Below are positions 11,854 to 13,255 of a stretch of 13,255 bases of DNA, one piece after another (within the stretch, counting starts at the first letter, position 1; every line of letters begins with the position of its first letter). The notes under the pieces were generated by a model. That model ran no database searches. It saw nothing but the letters and a program-made list of their open reading frames with translations, and was not told the origin of the DNA. Position numbers and translations under genes: made by a program. Location: NCBI GenBank assembly GCA_002329285.1, contig DCTO01000015.1, positions 1 through 13,255 on the forward strand. The letters are read 5' to 3'. The DNA is from Ruminococcaceae bacterium UBA1438. Its GTDB lineage: Bacteria; Bacillota; Clostridia; Oscillospirales; Acutalibacteraceae.

Positions 11854-13255
11854 ATGGCGCTTGACGGTATATTTTTATTCCATCTTAAAAATGAAATAGT
11901 CGCCTTAGCAAACGGCGCGTTTATTGAGAAAATACATCAGCCTTCAAAAGAAGAGCTGGTGCTTTCTCTGCGCTCAAGAGAGGGTCCAAAAAAACTTCTT
12001 CTTTCCTGCCGTTCAGGTTCTTCGGGGCTTTATTTTACGGATTATCCGCCGGAAAATCCCGCAAAGCCTCCAATGCTTTGTATGCTGCTTCGTAAGTACT
12101 TAACGGGTGCTCGTATTACCTCAATAACTCAGGAAGGGCTTGAACGCGTTGTAAGGCTTAATGCCTCCGCCTCCAATGAGCTTGGAGACAGGGTTGAATA
12201 TTCCCTCGTGCTTGAGATTATGGGCAGATACAGTAATATTATTCTGCTTGATGAAAACGGAATAATTATAGATGCGGTGAAAAGGCTGGATGAATCAAAA
12301 TCAAGCCGCCCCGTTATGCCGTCAGAGCCTTATATCTCGCCTCCGCCGCAGGATAAGCTGAATATCTTTAATGATGATATAAATGCAATCAGGTCAAAAA
12401 TAAACGGCAGTGATAAGGGTGAGGCAAAGGCGTTTCAGGATGCCGTGATGGGCGCTTCTCCGATTATTTGCCGTGAATATGAAAACGGCGTTTCGCTTGA
12501 GCAAATCAGGGAATATGCGCAGAATCCAAAGCCCTGCGCGGTTATCGTGGATTCACCGCTTGATTTTTCCTTTATGCCAATTACTCAATATGGCTCTCTT
12601 GCTGATATCAAATATTTTGAAAGCTTTTCTGCCTGCCTTGATTTCTTTTATTATGAAAAGGTTCGGGCAGACAGGATTAATCAGCGCTCGGGCGAGCTTT
12701 TCAAAACTCTGCAAATACTGCAGGAACGCGCGGTAAGAAAGGCGCTTAACCGTGAAAAGGAGCTTGCTGATTGCAGGGATAAGGATAAGTTTAAGGTTTA
12801 CGGTGATTTAATAATCGCAAATCAGTATCAGCTGCAAAAGGGTGCAATTTTCTATGATGTAATTAATTATTATGATAATAATAAGGCAATAAAAATTCCT
12901 GCCGATCCCGCTTTAAGCCCGATGCAGAATGCACAGCGGTATTATAAGGAATACCGCAAAAAGCAAATTGCAGAAACGAAGCTTTCCGATTTTATTGAAG
13001 CCGCAAGGCAGGAGGCTGAATATCTTGATTCGGTTATTGATTCGCTTTCACGCGCATCAACTGATGCAGAAATAACGGAAATTAAATCAGAGCTTGCGCT
13101 CACGGGCTTTGTTAAGCAGAAAACGGCAAAAAAAGCCGTTAAGTCAAAGGCCCTGAAGCCGCTTGAATTTGAAAGCAGCGAGGGCTTCAGAATCCTTCTC
13201 GGCAGAAATAATCTTATGAACGATCGCTTAACCCTTAAAACCGCAAGAAATTATG
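11854..13255 (+). CDS. rqcH: RqcH (NFACT family) ribosome quality control protein, 5' part
   Basis: Open frame from ATG 11854 (AAGGA about 8 nt upstream) to the window end, giving 467 residues of a protein usually about 570-590 long. The NFACT-N domain starts MALDGIFL and contains KLLLSC, PPMLCMLLRKYLTGA (72-86), GLERVV (95-100), NELGDR and EIMGRYSNIILLDENG (121-136). A long charged helical region (about 270-430) forms the coiled-coil arms. The NFACT-R domain begins with GFRILLGRNNLMNDRLTLKTA at the cut. RqcH binds peptidyl-tRNA on split 50S subunits and adds alanine tails that mark the stalled peptide for degradation. At positions 97-98, where I recall the functional DR pair of Bacillus RqcH, this protein has Glu-Arg, a conservative change. 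It follows the Nif3 gene by 9 bp, probably in the same transcript. Confidence 0.95.
   Translation, partial: MALDGIFLFHLKNEIVALANGAFIEKIHQPSKEELVLSLRSREGPKKLLLSCRSGSSGLYFTDYPPENPAKPPMLCMLLRKYLTGARITSITQEGLERVVRLNASASNELGDRVEYSLVLEIMGRYSNIILLDENGIIIDAVKRLDESKSSRPVMPSEPYISPPPQDKLNIFNDDINAIRSKINGSDKGEAKAFQDAVMGASPIICREYENGVSLEQIREYAQNPKPCAVIVDSPLDFSFMPITQYGSLADIKYFESFSACLDFFYYEKVRADRINQRSGELFKTLQILQERAVRKALNREKELADCRDKDKFKVYGDLIIANQYQLQKGAIFYDVINYYDNNKAIKIPADPALSPMQNAQRYYKEYRKKQIAETKLSDFIEAARQEAEYLDSVIDSLSRASTDAEITEIKSELALTGFVKQKTAKKAVKSKALKPLEFESSEGFRILLGRNNLMNDRLTLKTARNY

Overview
The window looks like a stretch of chromosome from a spore-forming, low-to-middle G+C Firmicute. It is probably a member of the Clostridia, and I would guess an Oscillospiraceae/Ruminococcaceae-type gut anaerobe. 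The reasons are a sporulation sigma factor end, strong GGAGG-type ribosome binding sites, several TTG starts, DUF378, DUF1858 and DUF4364 proteins, and the block FAD-oxidoreductase / cmk / plsC / ispH fused to ribosomal protein S1, which is typical of Clostridia. No tRNA, rRNA, CRISPR array, transposase or phage gene was seen. Taxonomy is inference.

Layout. (1) 1-168: C-terminal end of a SigE-type sporulation sigma factor. It converges on a leftward pair: a small DUF378 membrane protein (265-471) and class I mannose-6-phosphate isomerase manA (540-1493). A hairpin terminator follows each leftward gene. A four-unit heptamer repeat lies between the DUF378 stop codon and its terminator. (2) 1497-1608: divergent promoter region for manA (leftward) and an ABC-F ATPase (rightward). 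(3) 1609-8298: rightward housekeeping block made of ABC-F, a HI0933/BaiN-type flavoprotein, cmk, plsC and a 733-aa IspH-S1 fusion. Most junctions are tight or overlapping. The fusion carries an internal Shine-Dalgarno sequence and ATG exactly at the IspH/S1 boundary. It ends in an acidic tail encoded by 15-bp repeats. (4) 8309-9529: an AT-rich acyltransferase-3 membrane protein gene bracketed by two almost identical 31-bp hairpins. (5) 9538-10104: leftward DUF4364 protein. (6) 10105-10242: divergent promoters that appear to share a single palindromic -35 hexamer. (7) 10243-13255: rightward block of DUF1858 redox-disulfide protein, trmK, Nif3-like protein and the 5' part of rqcH (NFACT), which runs off the window end.

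Functional themes. Translation and ribosome care recur: S1 domains, an ABC-F ATPase, TrmK and RqcH. Precursor metabolism sits beside them: CMP kinase, phosphatidic acid synthesis, and the last step of the MEP isoprenoid pathway. Everything apart from the acyltransferase looks like vertically inherited core genome. I do not see a clearly new multi-gene system. The points most worth checking are the paired hairpins around the acyltransferase, the internal start that could release a free S1 protein from the IspH fusion, and the shared -35 promoter pair. No homology search or folding program was run. All family names come from reading the proteins.
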